Assembly (NCBI RefSeq): GCF_036906915.1
Contig: NZ_JBAKHX010000040.1
Location: forward strand, 1-64,000
Origin: Phytohabitans sp036906915
Lineage (GTDB): Bacteria; Actinomycetota; Actinomycetes; Mycobacteriales; Micromonosporaceae
DNA length: 64,000 bases
Direction of reading: 5' to 3'
Positions within the stretch are counted from its first letter, which is position 1. Each line of letters starts with the position of its first letter. Positions 61,104 through 64,000 of the stretch are shown piece by piece. The translations under genes were made by a program, and so were the position numbers. The notes under the pieces were generated by a model. That model saw only the letters and a list, made by a program, of their open reading frames with translations. It had not been told where the DNA came from and ran no database searches.

Positions 61104-61589
61104 TCAGCGCGAACACTCGTAGTCGACCGTCGTCGGGCTCTGCCCGAACATGTACGTCTGAACGGCGTGCGGGTCCACGGTCGCATCAACGATCCGGACC
61201 GGCTCTTCGGTTACGGCCCCGTCCACGATGCGGAACGACCGGATTTCTTCGACGTCTGGCTCGCGGGTGGAGACCAGCACGTAATGAGCGCCGGGCTCGC
61301 CAGCGAGCGAGATGTCGGTGCGCGACGGATACGCCTCGGTGGCGGTGTGCGAGTGATAGATCACAACCGGCTCTTCGTCACGGTCGTCCATCTCGCGCCA
61401 CACCCGGAGCTGCTCCATCGAGTCGAACCGATAGAACGTCGGCGACCGCTCGGCGTTTTCCATGGGGATGTGCCGGAGCGGCTGGTCGCTGCCGGCCGGG
61501 CCCGCGATCACACCGCACGCCTCGTCCGGGTGGTCCCGGCGGGCGTGGGCGATGATCGCGTCAACGATCGCCCGGTCGATGGTCAGCAC
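61104..61589 (-). CDS. mec: JAMM/M67 metallopeptidase (Mec-type, CysO-cysteine hydrolase)
   Basis: 161 aa from GTG 61589 (MLTIDRAIVDAIIAHARRDH). JAMM residues are Glu23 in DEACGVIAG, His79 and His81 in VVIYHSHTATEAYPSRTD, and Asp92. In mycobacteria it releases cysteine from CysO-Cys. It may also trim the CysO tail, as QbsD trims its QbsE carrier in Pseudomonas. TAGGCT seven bases before GTG and no ribosome site suggest a leaderless mRNA. It heads the mec-cysO-cysM operon. Confidence 0.9.
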   Translation of the reverse strand: MLTIDRAIVDAIIAHARRDHPDEACGVIAGPAGSDQPLRHIPMENAERSPTFYRFDSMEQLRVWREMDDRDEEPVVIYHSHTATEAYPSRTDISLAGEPGAHYVLVSTREPDVEEIRSFRIVDGAVTEEPVRIVDATVDPHAVQTYMFGQSPTTVDYECSR

Positions 61590-61602
61590 GACGACCAGCC
61601 TA
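61590..61602 (-). promoter_or_regulatory. Leaderless promoter of the mec-cysO-cysM operon
   Basis: On the minus strand TAGGCT (61602-61597) lies seven bases before the GTG, identical in sequence and spacing to the element before orn. Confidence 0.5.
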
Positions 61603-61729
61603 CCTCGTGCGGTCGTCAATCCGTGACGAGCTGTGCCTGGCGCAACAGCGCCGCGGCGGGCGGGCTGGTCGCGCGACCGGCGGAAGGACTCCGCCCGCCG
61701 CTGTCGACGTGGAACCCTCCCCCGACGAG

Positions 61730-62230
61730 CTAGCGAGCCTCGACTAGGGCGTTGAGCAGGGACTCCTGTAGGTAGCCCAGGTAGGCGTAGACGCTGAGCT
61801 GGAAGACGCGGCTCGACGTGGGGTCACGAAGGACCGCGTCGTCCAGCTCCTCGCCGAGGTCGGTGTCGGCCTTGATCTCCAGCCGCACCCCCATCGCGAG
61901 CCGGGCGTCGTTGAGCGCCCGCAGCCACGCCTCGGCCTCCTCGCCGTCGAGCCGGACCTCCCCGCCGCCGTCGCCGGGCAGCACCGCGAGGATCGCGCCG
62001 GCCTGGTCGATCTTGCTGGTCTTGAGGTCGCCCTCGGTGTATCGCCGGAACTCCGCGGAGTTGTGCGGATCTTCCGGGTAGATGTCTGGAAAGAGCCGCT
62101 CGACCACCGGATCTTCGTGGTCGAAGCCCTCGCTGAGCAGGCCGACGACCTCAGACGCGACCTTTCTCAGCACACGCACCTCGTCGGCGGCGAAGGTCGC
62201 CACGCAGTGCGTGCCATGCCGGCGGAACAT
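61730..62230 (-). CDS. DUF2017 protein
   Basis: 166 aa from ATG 62230 (MFRRHGTHCVATFAADEVRV). It follows clpS by 16 bp. Conserved features are EDPVVERLFPDIYPEDPHNS and AEFRRYTEGDLKTSKIDQAG. DUF2017 proteins accompany ClpS in actinobacteria (Rv1331-Rv1332) and have no settled function; a role with the Clp protease adaptor is inferred from linkage only. Confidence 0.9.
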   Translation of the reverse strand: MFRRHGTHCVATFAADEVRVLRKVASEVVGLLSEGFDHEDPVVERLFPDIYPEDPHNSAEFRRYTEGDLKTSKIDQAGAILAVLPGDGGGEVRLDGEEAEAWLRALNDARLAMGVRLEIKADTDLGEELDDAVLRDPTSSRVFQLSVYAYLGYLQESLLNALVEAR

Positions 62231-62246
62231 GCTCACAAAAGCCCCT

Positions 62247-62537
62247 TCAGGCCTTGTCGACGGTGGCCCACAACCCGTACGCGTGCAGCTGCGACGCGTC
62301 GTGCTCCATGCGCTCGCGGGCACCGCTGGACACCACGGCCTTGCCCTTGTGGTGCACATCCAGCATCAGCTTCTCGGCCTTGTCGCGGCTGTAGCCGAAC
62401 AGTTTCTGAAAGACCCACGTTACATAGGACATCAGGTTGACCGGGTCGTCCCAGACGATCGTCACCCATGCCCGGTCCGCGACCGGCACCTCGTCAGTGC
62501 CCGGGGTCTCGACCGGTGCAACCTGTGGAGCTGCCAT
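62247..62537 (-). CDS. clpS: ATP-dependent Clp protease adaptor ClpS
   Basis: 96 aa from ATG 62537 (upstream in-frame ATGs at 62546 and 62579 possible). The core VTIVWDDPVNLMSYVTWVFQ and LFGYSRDKAEKLMLDVHHKG carries the N-end-rule binding residues (Asp-Asp-Pro-x-Asn and the Met/His groove). It delivers proteins with bulky N-terminal residues to ClpC/ClpP. DUF2017 is immediately downstream. Confidence 0.95.
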   Translation of the reverse strand: MAAPQVAPVETPGTDEVPVADRAWVTIVWDDPVNLMSYVTWVFQKLFGYSRDKAEKLMLDVHHKGKAVVSSGARERMEHDASQLHAYGLWATVDKA

Positions 62538-62618
62538 GCCCACCATCGTGCCACCGGTTTCGGGCAATCGAGGAACCATACGACTACCGGTATGCCCTGT
62601 CGTGCTCCGAATCTCTGA

Positions 62619-63962
62619 TTAGATCAGCAAGATCCCGTGGTCGATCGCCTCGGCGATCACGCCACCGAGCGACCGATGCAGCATCTCGAATCGGCGCGAC
62701 ACCTCTTTGAGCAGATCCAGCTCGACCCCCCGGATGGCGTGCTGCAGCCAGCTACGGGCACGGTTGGGGTCGGAGTTCACCGGACTGCGCCAGTGTTGAT
62801 AGCAGGCACCTGACAGGCCGAGCCCAAGCGGCGGGAGCACCGCCCACCCCGGGTCGGTGTCATACGCCGCCAGCGCGGTCACCGCGCCACCACCTGTCAC
62901 GGCGGCCACGCCGGCGGTACTCGTGATGAGCAGGACCCGCTCCAGCTCGCCGCCGTCGTCGCTGTAGTCGGCGAACCCGCGGCGGACCGCGATCGTGACC
63001 CGGCGGCGGACGCCGGCCACCGGCGGCTCACCCAGCACTAGCGTGAGCATCTCGTCGAGGACGCGGTCGGCGGCCGCGTCGCACTCGGCCACCGTGCGCA
63101 GCGACAGCGCGTGCATCTCCCGGTCGAGCGCGGCCGGAAGGCCCTCGCACCCGGTGCCGAAGACGATGTCGTGCACGCAACGCAGGTGGACGTTGGCCAG
63201 CTCGATCGCCAGCCGCTGCCGGACCAGCCGGGCGGCGCTGCGACACATCCGGTCGAGCCGCGCGGCCCAGTCGGACTCGTGCGCGCTCGACCCGACCGCG
63301 ATGCGCCCCTCCGCACCGGGCAGCACCGGGGGGTTGATGCTCGCCCGATGGAGGCCCTCGACGCCGGCCCACGCCACCAAGGCGCGGCGCAGGTAGGCCG
63401 GCTCGGCGTCGCCGGTGAACCACGACGCGCCCTCGAACTCGGGCAGGCGCTCGCGCGCGGCATCCACCTCGCTGGTCGGGCCATCGACCGCGAAGAACAG
63501 CGCCGCCGGCAGCTCAGCGGCGACCGCGAGCAGATCGCGCTCGGCGCGCTCCGGCAGCTGGTCGCCCAGCGCGTACACCAGCGCGCCGCCGCGCCGCACC
63601 ACGTCGAGCAGGACGCGGTTACCGGCAACTCCGAGGGTACGCAGGTCGGGACCCTCGATCAGCGAGAAATGCCGCAGTAACGGCTCGGACCCGCCCACCT
63701 CGATCCGGCGCGGTGGCCGGGCCGGCACGGCGTTGCCGCTCGACGGCTCGAAGGGGTACGGCTGGGGCTGGCGGGCGCCTGGCAGATAGGCGCGCGCCTC
63801 GCCGGCCTTGCCCGGGCGCACCACGAGGTAGCTGCCGGTCGGGGTGGCGAGGACTGGACCGTCACGTCCCAGCAAGGCGCCGATGAGCCGGCCGCGCCAA
63901 GGGCCCACGACGACGACCGCGGTCGGCTCGTCGGGCAGGGGCTCAATCAGTGTCGCGCGCAT
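62619..63962 (-). CDS. Uncharacterised actinobacterial protein, 447 aa
   Basis: From ATG 63962 (MRATLIEPLPDEPTAVVVVG); a GTG at 63986 with GGGAGAG close upstream could be the start. The N-terminal part contains GPWRGRLIGALLG, followed by a domain with GVAGNRVLLDVVRRGGALVY and VDAARERLPEFEGASWFTGD that resembles the nucleotide-fold region of dynamin-like or SIMIBI proteins but lacks a P-loop GKS/T. A Gly/Ala-rich hydrophobic segment lies at about 340-390 (TSTAGVAAVTGGGAVTALAA). It may be the non-catalytic partner of a GTPase outside the window. Function unknown. Confidence 0.65.
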   Translation of the reverse strand: MRATLIEPLPDEPTAVVVVGPWRGRLIGALLGRDGPVLATPTGSYLVVRPGKAGEARAYLPGARQPQPYPFEPSSGNAVPARPPRRIEVGGSEPLLRHFSLIEGPDLRTLGVAGNRVLLDVVRRGGALVYALGDQLPERAERDLLAVAAELPAALFFAVDGPTSEVDAARERLPEFEGASWFTGDAEPAYLRRALVAWAGVEGLHRASINPPVLPGAEGRIAVGSSAHESDWAARLDRMCRSAARLVRQRLAIELANVHLRCVHDIVFGTGCEGLPAALDREMHALSLRTVAECDAAADRVLDEMLTLVLGEPPVAGVRRRVTIAVRRGFADYSDDGGELERVLLITSTAGVAAVTGGGAVTALAAYDTDPGWAVLPPLGLGLSGACYQHWRSPVNSDPNRARSWLQHAIRGVELDLLKEVSRRFEMLHRSLGGVIAEAIDHGILLI

Positions 63963-64000
63963 CTGAATCTTGCGCCGTCGCCGCACCTCTCCCGTTGTCG

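Noticed and set aside
1..64000. CRISPR arrays, prophage or rRNA genes
   Set aside because: No regularly spaced repeats with unique spacers, no phage structural or lysis genes apart from the encapsulin's HK97-type fold, and no rRNA sequence were seen.

Overview
The window is high-GC DNA with strong G/C bias at third codon positions, dense operons with 4-base ATGA/GTGA overlaps, many GTG starts and several apparently leaderless promoters. Gene content (CysM/CysO/JAMM peptidase with ClpS and DUF2017, Orn, two lipoprotein L,D-transpeptidases, a GT87 mannosyltransferase-like protein, CopC-CopD and YcnI, a hut operon using the formimidoylglutamate deiminase branch, a family 2B encapsulin relic) points to a filamentous actinobacterium, most likely Micromonosporaceae. 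This is inference from gene families; no rRNA is present.

Layout. 0-8 kb: the tail of one gene, then secreted proteins: a repeat protein, a clan-A-type glycosidase and, divergently, a Tat-exported PL26-like rhamnogalacturonan lyase. 8-11.5 kb: a coupled pair, a membrane-anchored VWA protein and a solute-binding protein. 11.7-18.5 kb: a decay zone with a broken LysM/BTAD-type protein, the last 45 codons of a histidine kinase in front of a response regulator that lacks its phospho-acceptor Asp, a copper-monooxygenase-like lipoprotein, and an FAD monooxygenase relic split by an IS1182-type element with clear terminal repeats and target duplication. 18.5-30 kb: an MMPL exporter, a two-component system, an IS4-type relic, a NIF3-family protein, an NB-ARC/TPR regulator divergent from a secreted NucA/NucB-type DNase, and two truncated genes abutting near 29.1 kb.

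30-35 kb: tRNA-Lys, tandem L,D-transpeptidases, tRNA-His, orn and a divergent GT87 gene. 35-37.6 kb: a decayed family 2B encapsulin (cyclic-nucleotide-binding domain plus HK97-fold shell) overlapping a frameshifted polyprenyl synthetase. 38.7-44.5 kb: a copper/thiol group: YcnI, CopC-CopD, a divergent ECF sigma factor, a MauE-like membrane protein, a DsbA-like protein, a membrane protein with a predicted mature N-terminal His, and a peroxiredoxin. 44.5-47.6 kb: tRNA-Leu, a Phd/VapC-type toxin-antitoxin pair, an acetyltransferase, an expansin-like protein and a methyltransferase.

47.7-55.4 kb: an RpiR regulator and a tightly overlapping histidine-utilisation operon (hutU, an M20 amidohydrolase, hutF, hutI, hutH). 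It ends in a 169-bp MITE-like inverted repeat whose two ends supply the stop codons of both convergent genes, hutH and rdgB. 55.6-64 kb: rdgB, rph, an inserted GT4 glycosyltransferase, an Rv1339-type metallo-beta-lactamase-fold phosphodiesterase, cysM, cysO, a JAMM peptidase, DUF2017, clpS and an uncharacterised actinobacterial protein. This follows the mycobacterial Rv1331-Rv1341 block, with rhomboid and murI missing and the GT4 gene added.

The most promising leads are the encapsulin-polyprenyl synthetase relic, the copper cluster with three predicted N-terminal-His proteins, CysO with a 15-residue tail beyond its diglycine next to a JAMM peptidase, the MITE that provides both stop codons, and the orphaned response regulator without its phospho-acceptor.
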